Positions 1 to 7,838 of a stretch of 37,876 bases of DNA are shown here, one piece after another. The stretch is taken from the NCBI RefSeq assembly GCF_002885955.2, contig NZ_POQS01000004.1:303252-341127 (forward strand), written 5' to 3'. Positions within the stretch are counted from its first letter, which is position 1. Every line of letters starts with the position of its first letter. Origin of the DNA: Achromobacter pulmonis. Its GTDB lineage: Bacteria; Pseudomonadota; Gammaproteobacteria; Burkholderiales; Burkholderiaceae_B. The translations under genes and the position numbers were made by a program. The notes beneath the pieces are model-generated. The model saw only the letters and a program-made list of their open reading frames with translations, did not search any database and had not been told where the DNA came from.

Positions 1-377
1 AGGGCCACCGTCGTGACCGGCGCGAAATCCTTCTGGAAGTCGTAATGCAGGCTCTTGTAGACGCTGGTGGCGATGGTGTGGTGCACCGCCCCCATCAGCA
101 GCGTGTAGCCGTCGGGCGCGGCCTTGGCCACGTAGTCGGCGCCCAGCGTGGAACCGGCGCCCGGCTTGTTCTCCACCACCACCGGCTGGCCCAGGCTCTT
201 GCTCAGTTCCTGGCCCAGCGCGCGGGCCAGCACGTCGGTGGTGCCGCCGGCCGGGAACGGCACCACCAGGCTGATCGGCCGCGCCGGATAGGTTTGCGCC
301 GACGCGGCGCCGGCGAAAGACAGGCCCAACAGACAGGCGAACGCCAGGGCGCGCGCGCGAACGGCTTTCTTGTGCAT
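1..377 (-). CDS. Bug-family (TctC-like) periplasmic solute receptor, 5' part only
   Basis: Partial gene running off the left edge; about 125 N-terminal residues are visible. They begin with a basic n-region (MHKKAVRARA), a hydrophobic core and a likely cleavage after AASAQ. The mature start, YPARPISLVVPFPAGGTTD, is the typical opening of Bug/TctC extracytoplasmic receptors, and GQPVVVENKPGAGSTLGA and DGYTLLMG are further family hallmarks. Family members bind small carboxylates in the periplasm, either for tripartite TctAB transporters or as orphan sensors. The ATG at 377 has a GAGGAG ribosome site a few bases upstream. It lies 41 bases downstream of the tartrate/malate dehydrogenase gene on the same strand, so the two are probably cotranscribed and the ligand may be tartrate or malate (inference). 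Confidence 0.9.
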   Translation of the reverse strand, partial: MHKKAVRARALAFACLLGLSFAGAASAQTYPARPISLVVPFPAGGTTDVLARALGQELSKSLGQPVVVENKPGAGSTLGADYVAKAAPDGYTLLMGAVHHTIATSVYKSLHYDFQKDFAPVTTVA

Positions 378-418
378 GGTTGTCTCCTCGTTATGGGTAT
401 GGCCGTGTCGCCGGCGCC

Positions 419-1504
419 TCAGGCCGCGCGGGCCGGCGCCAGCGCGGCCAGCTTGGCGCAGACCGCCGCAGTGACCTGCTCCGTGGTCGCGCTGCCGCCC
501 AGATCGCCGGTGTGCAGCGCCGGATCGGCGGTGACGCTTTCGATGGCCTGCATGAGCCGCGCGGCCGCCTGGGTTTCGCCCAGGTGCTCCAGCAGCATGA
601 CCACCGACCAGAACGTGCCCACCGGATTGGCCAGGCCCTTGCCCATGATGTCGAAGGCCGATCCGTGGATGGGCTCGAACATGGACGGATAGCGGCGCTC
701 GGGATCGATGTTGCCGGTGGGCGCGATGCCCAGGCTGCCGGCCAGCGCCGCCGCCAGGTCGCTCAGGATGTCGGCGTGCAGATTGGTGGCGACGATGGTG
801 TCCAGCGACGCCGGGCGGTTGACCATGCGGGCGGTGGCGGCGTCGACCAGTTCCTTGTCCCAGGTCACGTCGGGAAATTCGCGGCTGACCTGCAGCGCGA
901 TCTCGTCCCACATCACCATGGCGTGGCGCTGCGCGTTGGATTTGGTGATGACGGTCAGCAGCTTGCGCGGGCGCGACTGCGCCAGCCGGAACGCGAAGCG
1001 CAGGATGCGCTCGACGCCGGCGCGGGTCATGATGGACACGTCTGTCGCCGCTTCGATGGGATGGCCCTGGTGCACGCGGCCGCCCACGCCCGAATATTCG
1101 CCTTCGGAGTTCTCGCGCACGATCACCCAATCCAGCTGCGCCGGCGCGCAGCGCTTGAGCGGGGCGTCGATGCCGGGCAGGATGCGCGTGGGGCGCACGT
1201 TGGCGTACTGGTCGAAGCCCTGGCAGATCTTCAGCCTCAGGCCCCACAGCGTGATGTGGTCGGCAATGTGCGGATCGCCGGCGGAACCGAACAGGATCGC
1301 GTCCTTGTCGCGCAGCGCGTCCAGGCCGTCGGCCGGCATCATGACGCCGTGCTTGCGGTAGTAGTCGCCGCCCCAGTCGAAATCCTCGAACTCGAAACGC
1401 AGGCCGCCCTGTCCGGCCAGTTCCTGCATGACCCGGCGGCCGGCCGGAATCACTTCCTTGCCGATGCCGTCGCCGGGAATGGTTGCGATGCGGTAAGTCT
1501 TCAT
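419..1504 (-). CDS. ttuC: Tartrate dehydrogenase / D-malate decarboxylating dehydrogenase
   Basis: A 361-residue member of the isocitrate/isopropylmalate dehydrogenase family, cytoplasmic, NAD- and Mn-dependent. The N-terminus has the IPGDGIG motif at residues 9-15. Substrate-site motif VRENSEGEYSG, then ITKSNAQRHAM with the catalytic Lys, and the metal-binding stretch with NLHADILSDL are all present, followed by the nucleotide-site segment MFEPIHGSAFDI. The VRENSEGEYSG form and the overall length fit the TtuC/DmlA subgroup rather than LeuB or Icd. Members oxidise L-tartrate or meso-tartrate and decarboxylate D-malate to pyruvate. The downstream Bug receptor gene fits carboxylate use. ttuC and dmlA names cannot be separated from sequence alone. 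Confidence 0.9.
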   Translation of the reverse strand: MKTYRIATIPGDGIGKEVIPAGRRVMQELAGQGGLRFEFEDFDWGGDYYRKHGVMMPADGLDALRDKDAILFGSAGDPHIADHITLWGLRLKICQGFDQYANVRPTRILPGIDAPLKRCAPAQLDWVIVRENSEGEYSGVGGRVHQGHPIEAATDVSIMTRAGVERILRFAFRLAQSRPRKLLTVITKSNAQRHAMVMWDEIALQVSREFPDVTWDKELVDAATARMVNRPASLDTIVATNLHADILSDLAAALAGSLGIAPTGNIDPERRYPSMFEPIHGSAFDIMGKGLANPVGTFWSVVMLLEHLGETQAAARLMQAIESVTADPALHTGDLGGSATTEQVTAAVCAKLAALAPARAA

Positions 1505-1597
1505 ATGCCGACAGGGCTCCTTGCAGGTGAGGGTCTGTCGGCACTGTACCGAGGCGCTTTGTTCGCGGCCGCCCCGGAATTCAAAACAACTTTAACT

Positions 1598-2137
1598 TCA
1601 GGTTGAAGATCGCGGGCACCAGCGCGCCTCGTGCTCCAGCAGCCAGCGCTTGCGGTGCAGGCCGCCGCCATAGCCGGTCAGCGACGCGTCCGCGCCCACG
1701 ACGCGATGGCAGGGCACGACGATGCCCACCGGATTGGCGCCGTTGGCCAGCCCCACCGCGCGCACGGCCGTGGGCCGCGCGATGCGCTGCGCGAGCGCGC
1801 CATACGTGATCGGCGCGCCGCCGGCGATGCCGCGCAGGGCCTGCCAGACCTGGCGCTGGAAATCGGTGCCGCCGGTGGCCACGTCCAGCGCGTCGATGGC
1901 GCGCACCGCGCCGTCGAAGTAAGCCTCCAGCGCGCGGCGCGCGGGCGAGGCCTGCGCGGCGTCGCGCAGCGCGATGGGCTGCCGGCGGTACTGGGTGCGC
2001 AGCAGCCTGTGCATGCGCGGCTCGTAGTCCTCCCAGTCCACCGCGCGCAGCTGCCCGCGCTCGTCGCCGAGGATCAGCATGCGGCCGATGGGCGTGGGCG
2101 CCCGTTCGAGAAAAAAGACCTGCGGCTGCACGGACAT
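1598..2137 (-). CDS. ogt: Methylated-DNA-[protein]-cysteine S-methyltransferase
   Basis: A 179-residue suicide repair protein that removes the methyl group from O6-methylguanine onto its own cysteine. The active-site motif PCHRVV is present, with acceptor Cys143, followed by GYGGGLHRK. The preceding helix-turn-helix DNA-binding segment includes TYGALAQRIARPTAVRAVG. I start the gene at the ATG at 2137 (MSVQPQ), preceded by CCGGAG. An upstream ATG at 2233 would add 32 residues without family similarity and would run through the inverted repeat. The gene is divergent from the Ada-AlkA fusion gene, which lacks this activity, so the pair together cover what Ada does in E. coli. Confidence 0.9.
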   Translation of the reverse strand: MSVQPQVFFLERAPTPIGRMLILGDERGQLRAVDWEDYEPRMHRLLRTQYRRQPIALRDAAQASPARRALEAYFDGAVRAIDALDVATGGTDFQRQVWQALRGIAGGAPITYGALAQRIARPTAVRAVGLANGANPVGIVVPCHRVVGADASLTGYGGGLHRKRWLLEHEARWCPRSST

Positions 2138-2198
2138 GCGGGCTCCGGTTATGCGATGGACATGGGCAGAATATAGAACCGGCCGCGGACCGGCGCTC

Positions 2199-2247
2199 GC
2201 GGTTTTCGGACAGCAATGCCGCGTGCACAACAATGTCCGAAAACCGC
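2199..2247. promoter_or_regulatory. Perfect 14-bp inverted repeat between ogt and the ada-alkA fusion gene
   Basis: GCGGTTTTCGGACA (2199-2212) and its exact reverse complement (2234-2247) flank a 21-base spacer. The repeat ends 36 bases before the Ada-AlkA start and 61 bases before the ogt start, within the only promoter region either gene has. Centre-to-centre arm spacing is 35 bp. A symmetric two-site operator, perhaps for the Ada-type regulator encoded alongside, is the simplest reading. The arms do not obviously match the E. coli Ada box, so the bound protein is unknown. Confidence 0.55.
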
Positions 2248-2283
2248 TAGATCGGAGCCGCGCGGCGGCGTTAGCATGGCCGC

Positions 2284-3729
2284 ATGGACTTGAACCACGA
2301 CGCCTGCTACAGCGCCATCCAGGTGCGCGACGCCCGTTACGACGGCCGCTTCTTCACGGCCGTCAAGACCACGGGCATTTATTGCCGCCCGGTCTGCCCG
2401 GCGCGCACCCCGCTATCGAAGAACGTGACGTTCTACGCCACGGCGGCCGCGGCGCAGGAGGCCGGCTACCATCCCTGCCTGCGCTGCCGGCCCGAAACCG
2501 CGCCGGAGCTGGCCCCGGGGCACGAACTGCCCGACAGCGTGTCGCGCGCGCTGCAGCTGATCGAACTCGGCGCGCTGGACGAGGACGGCGTGGACGCGCT
2601 GGCCCGGCGGCTGGGCGTGGGCGAACGCCAGCTGCGGCGCCAGTTCCGCCAGCACCTGGGCGCCTCGCCGGTGGCCGTCGCCCAGACGCGGCGCGTGCTG
2701 CTGGCCAAGCAGCTGATCCACGAAACCCGGCTGCCGATGGCCGAAATCGCCTTCGCCTCGGGCTTCGGCAGCATCCGCCGCTTCAACGAGATATTCCACG
2801 ACCTGTTCGGCCGCGCGCCGGGCGAGCTGCGGCGCTCCGGCAAACCCGAGGTCTCCGCGCGGCAGGACGGCGAGATCAGGCTGCTGCTGCGCTACCGCCC
2901 GCCCTACGACTGGGACGCGATGCTGGACTTCCTGCGGTTGCGCGCCATCCCCGGCGTCGAGCGGGTCGAGGGCGACACCTACGCGCGCACCATCTGCTTG
3001 GACGGCAGCCAGGGCACGGTGAGCGTGCGGCCCGGCGCCGGCAATGCCTTGCAGGCCGTGGTGCGTTTTCCGCGGCTGCAGGCCCTGCCCGCCATCATCG
3101 CGCGGCTGCGCCGCGTGTTCGACCTGGCCAGCGACCCGGTGGCCATCGCCGCGCAGTTTGCGCGCGACCCGGTCCTGACCGCGCTGATCCAGGCCAGGCC
3201 GGGGCTGCGCGTGCCCGGCGCCTGGGACGGCTTCGAGCTGGCGATGCGCGCCGTGCTGGGGCAGCAGATCACGGTCGCCGCCGCGATCCGGCTGGCCGGC
3301 AAGCTGGTGGCTGCGCACGGCGCGCCCATGGCGCAGCCCGACGGCGCGCTCACGCACGTGTTTCCGCTGCCCGAAGCCGTGGCCGGCGCCGAGCTCGCGT
3401 CGCTGGGCATGCCGCGCAGCCGCGCCGCCACCCTGTCGGCGGTGGCCGCCGCGGCGGTCGCCGACAGGCATTTGTTCGAAGCCGGCGGCAGCCTGGCCGA
3501 GTCCGTGCTGCGGCTGCGCGAGATCCGCGGCATCGGCGAATGGACGGCGCAATACATCGCGCTGCGCCAGCTGCGCGAGCCCGATGCGTTTCCGTCGGCC
3601 GACATCGGCCTGATACGCGCGCTGGAACGGCTGGAATCGCGCGCCTACACGCCGGCGCAGCTGCTGGCGCGCGCCGAGGCGTGGCGGCCGTGGCGCGCCT
3701 ACGCGGCGCAGCACCTGTGGGCGGCCTGA
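2284..3729 (+). CDS. alkA: Ada-type regulator fused to AlkA DNA-3-methyladenine glycosylase
   Basis: A 481-residue three-part protein. Residues 1 to about 80 form an Ada zinc domain with Cys34, Cys38, Cys65 and Cys68 in the CxxxC...CxxC pattern; one of these Cys accepts methyl groups from DNA phosphotriesters in Ada. Residues about 85-185 are an AraC-type helix-turn-helix region (MAEIAFASGFGSIRRFNEIF). The remainder is the AlkA N-domain and HhH-GPD glycosylase, with AVLGQQITVAAA, the hairpin LREIRGIGEWTAQY and the catalytic Asp at residue 440 in PSADIGL. It should excise alkylated bases and switch on its own regulon after methylation. There is no C-terminal O6-methylguanine transferase; ogt next door supplies it. 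It ends one base before the convergent LysR gene. Confidence 0.92.
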   Translation: MDLNHDACYSAIQVRDARYDGRFFTAVKTTGIYCRPVCPARTPLSKNVTFYATAAAAQEAGYHPCLRCRPETAPELAPGHELPDSVSRALQLIELGALDEDGVDALARRLGVGERQLRRQFRQHLGASPVAVAQTRRVLLAKQLIHETRLPMAEIAFASGFGSIRRFNEIFHDLFGRAPGELRRSGKPEVSARQDGEIRLLLRYRPPYDWDAMLDFLRLRAIPGVERVEGDTYARTICLDGSQGTVSVRPGAGNALQAVVRFPRLQALPAIIARLRRVFDLASDPVAIAAQFARDPVLTALIQARPGLRVPGAWDGFELAMRAVLGQQITVAAAIRLAGKLVAAHGAPMAQPDGALTHVFPLPEAVAGAELASLGMPRSRAATLSAVAAAAVADRHLFEAGGSLAESVLRLREIRGIGEWTAQYIALRQLREPDAFPSADIGLIRALERLESRAYTPAQLLARAEAWRPWRAYAAQHLWAA

Positions 3730-3730
3730 A

Positions 3731-4636
3731 TTACCACTGCCCTTCGGCGCCTTTCTGGAAGTACCCCACCAGGAAGTCCACGAACACCCGCACCTTGGTG
3801 GACAGGTGGTGCCTCTCGGGAAACACGGCGTAGATGTCCGCCTGCGGCAAGGCGTAGTCTTTGAGCACCTGCACCAGCCGGCCGCTGCGCAAGTAGCGCG
3901 CCAGGTCCCATTCGGCGCGCTGCAGAATGCCCAGGCCCGCCAAGCCCCATGTGAGGGTGACTTCGCCGTCGTTGCTGCTGAGGTTGCCGCGCACCTTCAC
4001 GGTTTCGCTGCGGCGTCCCTTGGTGAAGCGCCACAGGCCGTAGGCCGCTTCGTTCTGGCGCAGCACGATGCACTGGTGCCGCGTCAGGTCATGCGGCGCG
4101 GCGGGCACGCCGTGGGCTTTCAGGTAGCCGGGCGATGCGCACACCAGGCGGCGGTTGGGCGCGATCTTGCGGGCGATCAGGCGCGTGTCGGGCAGGTCGC
4201 CGAAGCGCACCGCCACGTCGAAGGCGTCCTGCACGAAATCGGCCGGGCTGTCGGTCAGCTGCAGTTGCAGCGACACCTCGGGATATTTCTGCGCGAACTC
4301 GGCGATGGCCGGCGCGATATAGCTGCGGCCGAACCCCAGCGGCGCGTTGACCTTGAGCAGGCCGCGCGGACGGTCCTGGCGGCTGGCGATCAGCTGGTCC
4401 AGGTCTTCGATCTCGCCCAGGATGCGGCGGGCGTTTTCCAGGTAGAGCTCGCCTTCGGCCGTCAGGCTCAGGCGCCGCGTGCTGCGGTTGACCAGCCGCA
4501 CGCCCAGGCGCGCCTCGATCTGGGCCAGCCGCTTGCTGACCGCCGCCGGTGTGACGCCCAGCTCGCGCGCCGCGGCTGACATGCCGCCGGCGCGCGCCAG
4601 TTCGACGATCAGCAGCAGCTCACTGGAATGTCCCAT
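3731..4636 (-). CDS. LysR-family transcriptional regulator
   Basis: A 301-residue LysR-type regulator. The N-terminal winged helix-turn-helix is clear (GGMSAAARELGVTPAAVSKR, then LGVRLVNRSTRRLSLTAEGE), followed by a LysR substrate-binding domain from about residue 90. The form RLVNRSTRRLSLT plus DFVQDAFDVAVRFGDLPD places it in the large CrgA/DmlR-like subgroup. Its target is unknown. It lies 23 bases downstream of yajQ on the same strand and convergent with the alkylation-repair gene, so position gives little hint of function. The ATG at 4636 has no strong ribosome site. Confidence 0.88.
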   Translation of the reverse strand: MGHSSELLLIVELARAGGMSAAARELGVTPAAVSKRLAQIEARLGVRLVNRSTRRLSLTAEGELYLENARRILGEIEDLDQLIASRQDRPRGLLKVNAPLGFGRSYIAPAIAEFAQKYPEVSLQLQLTDSPADFVQDAFDVAVRFGDLPDTRLIARKIAPNRRLVCASPGYLKAHGVPAAPHDLTRHQCIVLRQNEAAYGLWRFTKGRRSETVKVRGNLSSNDGEVTLTWGLAGLGILQRAEWDLARYLRSGRLVQVLKDYALPQADIYAVFPERHHLSTKVRVFVDFLVGYFQKGAEGQW

Positions 4637-4659
4637 CGGCCGCGTCCCGGAGCCGGGCT

Positions 4660-5142
4660 TCAGTCGCGGAAGTTCTCGAACTGCAGCGGCAGGTCGACGT
4701 CGGTCTTTTTCAGCAGCGCGATGGCGGTTTGCAGGTCGTCGCGCTTCTTGCCGCTGATGCGCAGCTTGTCGCCGTTGATCTGCGATTCCACCTTGAGCTT
4801 GGCGTTCTTGATGGCCGCGATGAGCTTCTTGGCCACCGGCTGTTCGATGCCCTGCTTGATGGTGACCTTCTGGCGCGCGCCGCCCAGGTTCTCCAGCGGA
4901 TCGGCCACGTCCAGGCAGCGCACGTCGATGCCGCGCGCCGACAGGCGGCCGCGCAGGATGTCGAGCATCTGCTTGAGCTGGAATGCGCTGGAGGCGACCT
5001 GCGTCACGACGAAGCCTTCCAGTTCGAACTTGGCGTCCGTGCCCTTGAAATCGAAGCGGGTGGACAATTCGCGGTTGGCCTGGTCGACGGCGTTGGTGAG
5101 TTCGTGTTTGTCGACTTCGGAGACGACGTCAAAAGTAGGCAT
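4660..5142 (-). CDS. yajQ: YajQ-family nucleotide-binding protein
   Basis: A 160-residue cytoplasmic protein of the YajQ (UPF0234) family. Its start, MPTFDVVSEVDKHELTNAVD, and the stretches STRFDFKGTDAKFE and VTIKQGIEQPVAKKLIAAIK are near-diagnostic. Members bind nucleotides, and some (in Xanthomonas and Pseudomonas) bind cyclic di-GMP and affect gene expression. I chose the ATG at 5142 because the family begins MPxFD; it has AGGA upstream. An ATG six codons earlier has no such support. Confidence 0.92.
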   Translation of the reverse strand: MPTFDVVSEVDKHELTNAVDQANRELSTRFDFKGTDAKFELEGFVVTQVASSAFQLKQMLDILRGRLSARGIDVRCLDVADPLENLGGARQKVTIKQGIEQPVAKKLIAAIKNAKLKVESQINGDKLRISGKKRDDLQTAIALLKKTDVDLPLQFENFRD

Positions 5143-5210
5143 GACACGGGTCCTGTGCAATGGTGGGTGAAATGGGATTCAGCGCCATTTTACCGGCGCC
5201 CGGCCCCGCG

Positions 5211-5996
5211 TCACGCCGTCACCACCAGCAGGCGCCCGGCCTGCAGCGGATGCGCGATCACCTGCGCGTCGATGCCGTAGGCCAGGCGCAGATTGGCCGG
5301 CGTCAGCACCTCGGCCGGCGCGCCGGCGGCGATGGCGCGCCCCGCGCAAAGCAGCAGCAGGCGGTCGCACCAGCGCGCGGCCAGGTTCATGTCGTGCAGG
5401 ATCACCAGTACGCCGGTATGGCCCGCGTGCGCCAGTTCCGCCGCCGCCCGCAGCAGTTCGCCCTGGTGCCTGGGGTCCAGGCTGGCGGTGGGTTCGTCCA
5501 GCAGCAGATAGCGCGCCTCGCCGGGCACGCGCGCGGCCTCGCACTGCGCCAGCACGCGGGCGAACTGCACGCGCTGCTGTTCGCCCCCGGATAGTTCGGG
5601 ATAACGCCGGGCGCGCAGATGGCCGGCGTCGGCCCGCCGGAGCGCCTGCTCCACCAGCGCGTCCACGGCCGCCGGCGGCAATTCGGGAAACGGGTAGGCG
5701 CCCATCGCCACCACCTCGCGCACGTCCAGGTCGAAGCTCAGCCCGGGCTTTTGCGGCAGCACGGCGCGCCGGCGGGCCTGCAGCCGCTGCGGCAGCCGCA
5801 CCAGGGAAGTCCCGTCCAGCCGCACCCGGCCGCCGTCGGGCGGCAGTTCGCACGACAGCGCGGCCAAGAGCGAGGACTTGCCCGCGCCGTTGGCGCCCAG
5901 CAGGCCCACGACCTCGCCGGGCCGCAGCGCCAGCGACACCCGGTCCAGGATGCGGCTGCCGCCGCGCGACAGCGTGAGGTTTTCGGCCGCCAGCAT
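5211..5996 (-). CDS. bhuV: Heme ABC transporter ATP-binding protein
   Basis: A 261-residue ABC ATPase that powers heme import across the inner membrane with BhuU. Walker A is GANGAGKS (residues 34-41), the ABC signature is LSGGEQQRVQFARVL, and Walker B is YLLLDEPTASLD, followed by the switch His in VILHDMNLAA. The LLxANGAGKSS form and RYPELSGGEQQRV are typical of the HmuV/FecE group. The ATG shares one base with the bhuU stop (TGATG), indicating translational coupling. It is the last gene of the heme locus. Confidence 0.93.
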   Translation of the reverse strand: MLAAENLTLSRGGSRILDRVSLALRPGEVVGLLGANGAGKSSLLAALSCELPPDGGRVRLDGTSLVRLPQRLQARRRAVLPQKPGLSFDLDVREVVAMGAYPFPELPPAAVDALVEQALRRADAGHLRARRYPELSGGEQQRVQFARVLAQCEAARVPGEARYLLLDEPTASLDPRHQGELLRAAAELAHAGHTGVLVILHDMNLAARWCDRLLLLCAGRAIAAGAPAEVLTPANLRLAYGIDAQVIAHPLQAGRLLVVTA

Positions 5997-7021
5997 CAGC
6001 CCCGCCGCCTGCCGCGCGACAGCAGCCACAGGAAGAACGGGCCGCCCACCAGGCTGGTGACCAGGCCGATCGGCAGCTCGGCCGGCGCCACGGCCACGCG
6101 CGACAGCCAGTCGGCCAGCGCCAGCACCAGCGCGCCGCCCAGCACGCAGGCCGGCAGCAGCCAGCGGTGGTTGGCGCCCAGCGTCATGCGCACCAGGTGC
6201 GGCACCACCAGGCCGACGAACGCGATGCCGCCCGTGGCCGCCACCAGCGGGCCGACGATCAGCGCGCAGGCCAGCACCAGCCCGGCCCGCACGCGCCTGA
6301 GCGCATAGCCCAGATGCTGGGCCTCGCGCTCGCCCAGCAGCAAGGCGTTCATCACGCGCCATTGGCGCATGAGCCACAGCGACACCAGCAGCACCCACGG
6401 CCCCAGGAACGCCAGCAGCGTCCAGTTGGCGCCCGCCAGGCTGCCCATGCTCCAGAACGTCAGGTCGCGCAGCTGGGTATCGTTGGCGACGTAGGTGAAC
6501 AGGCCGATCGCCGCGCCGGCCACCGCGTTGATCGCGATGCCGGCCAGCAGCAGTCCGGCCACGCCCGGCACGCGCCGGCCCAGCGCATAGGCGCAGAACG
6601 TCGCCAGCAGGCTGCCCGCGAACGCGGCCGGCGCCAGAATCCAGAAGCCGCCGGAGGTCAGCACGATGGCCCCGACCGCCCCCAGCGCGCCGCCGGCCGA
6701 CACGCCGATCAGGCCCGGCTCGGCCAGGGGATTGCGGAACAGCGCCTGTATGGCGGCGCCGGACACGGCCAGCGCGGCGCCGGCCACCAGCGCGAACAGC
6801 ACGCGCGGCAGGCGGATGTCGATCAGCACCTTGCGCCAGAGTTCGCCGCCGGGCGCCGGCGTTCCCCACAGCAGCGCGGGCAGTTCGGTCAACGGAATGC
6901 GGACCGCGCCGCTGCTGCTGGCCGCCAGCGCCGCCACGATCACGGCCAGGGCCAGCAGCAGCAGGGCCAGCGGCGGCGTGATCCGGTCGGCGCTAGCGCG
7001 CCATCGCACCGGCGACCTCAC
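5996..7021 (-). CDS. bhuU: Heme ABC transporter permease
   Basis: A 341-residue FecCD-family inner-membrane permease, about ten hydrophobic segments long. Family marks include the VRIPLTELPALLWG motif, the segment RLPRVLFALVAGAALAVSGA, FRNPLAEPGLIGVSAGGALG and, near the end, GIAFVGLVVPHLVRMTLGANHR. It forms the channel through which heme released from BhuT enters the cytoplasm. The start overlaps the end of bhuT by 29 bases and the stop overlaps the bhuV start by one base. Confidence 0.93.
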   Translation of the reverse strand: MRSPVRWRASADRITPPLALLLLALAVIVAALAASSSGAVRIPLTELPALLWGTPAPGGELWRKVLIDIRLPRVLFALVAGAALAVSGAAIQALFRNPLAEPGLIGVSAGGALGAVGAIVLTSGGFWILAPAAFAGSLLATFCAYALGRRVPGVAGLLLAGIAINAVAGAAIGLFTYVANDTQLRDLTFWSMGSLAGANWTLLAFLGPWVLLVSLWLMRQWRVMNALLLGEREAQHLGYALRRVRAGLVLACALIVGPLVAATGGIAFVGLVVPHLVRMTLGANHRWLLPACVLGGALVLALADWLSRVAVAPAELPIGLVTSLVGGPFFLWLLSRGRRRG

Positions 7022-7838
7022 GCTTGAGTTCGGTCAGGGCCTGCGGCAGCCGCGGCCCCATGCCGAGCAGCAGCGGATCGTCCATGACGATCAGGCGCTG
7101 GCGCGCGGCGGCCGGCGTGGACGCGATGCCGGGCGTGGCCAGCAGCCCGGCCTTGCCGCCGCTGGCCGCCAGCGAGGATTTCGTGACCACGATCACGTCC
7201 GGCGCCAGCGCGCTGACCGCCTCGGCGGAGATCGGCTTGTAGCCTTGCTGGTCATGCAGCACGTTGACCAGGCCCGCCATCGTCATGACCTTGTTGGCGG
7301 CGGTGCCGTTTCCGGCGCCGCGCAGCACCCCGCCCAGCTTGAACAGCAGGATGGCGCGGGCGCGCGAAGCCGGAACCGCCTCGGCCCGTTCGAGTTCGCG
7401 CGCGACGCGCTCGACCATGCGCTCGCCCTGCGGGGCCGCGTCCAGCGCGGCCGCGACGTTGCGGATGCGCGCCTGCAGCGAATCCACCGAGGGCCGGTCG
7501 GGCACGGTGACCACGCGCACGCCGACCTCGGCCAGGCGCCGCAGCGCCTCGGGCGGGCCGGCCTGTTCGGACGCCAGCACCAGGTCGGGTTCCAGCGCCA
7601 GCACGCCTTCCACCGGCACCGCGCGGTAGTAGCCGACATGCGGCAGCCGCGTGGCCGCCTCGGGGTAGAGGCTGGAGAGGTCGTCGCCCACCAGCCGCCC
7701 CTCCTGCCCCAGCCCGTAGACGATTTCGGTCACGCTGCCGCCCAGCGTCACCACCCGCTCGGGCGCCCCCGCATGGGCGGCCACGGCCATCGTCCATCCG
7801 GCCGCCAGCGCCAGCCAGGTCTGCATCGCGCGGCTCAC
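6993..7838 (-). CDS. bhuT: Periplasmic heme-binding protein
   Basis: A 281-residue type III periplasmic binding protein of the BtuF/HmuT family. A signal peptide ends near VAAHA, and the mature protein opens GAPERVVTLGGSVTEIVYGLG. The segments VGYYRAVPVEGVLALEPDLVL and ISAEAVSALAPDVIVVT are family marks. It captures heme in the periplasm and hands it to BhuUV. I use the GTG at 7838, which overlaps the bhuS stop as GTGA and adds an Arg to an otherwise uncharged signal n-region. The ATG at 7826 is the alternative; neither has a clear ribosome site. Confidence 0.88.
   Translation of the reverse strand: MSRAMQTWLALAAGWTMAVAAHAGAPERVVTLGGSVTEIVYGLGQEGRLVGDDLSSLYPEAATRLPHVGYYRAVPVEGVLALEPDLVLASEQAGPPEALRRLAEVGVRVVTVPDRPSVDSLQARIRNVAAALDAAPQGERMVERVARELERAEAVPASRARAILLFKLGGVLRGAGNGTAANKVMTMAGLVNVLHDQQGYKPISAEAVSALAPDVIVVTKSSLAASGGKAGLLATPGIASTPAAARQRLIVMDDPLLLGMGPRLPQALTELKREVAGAMAR

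Noticed and set aside
380..1606. Long open frame antisense to the tartrate dehydrogenase gene
   Set aside because: No recognisable motifs, Arg/Gly/His-rich translation, while the minus strand holds a full ICDH-family enzyme.
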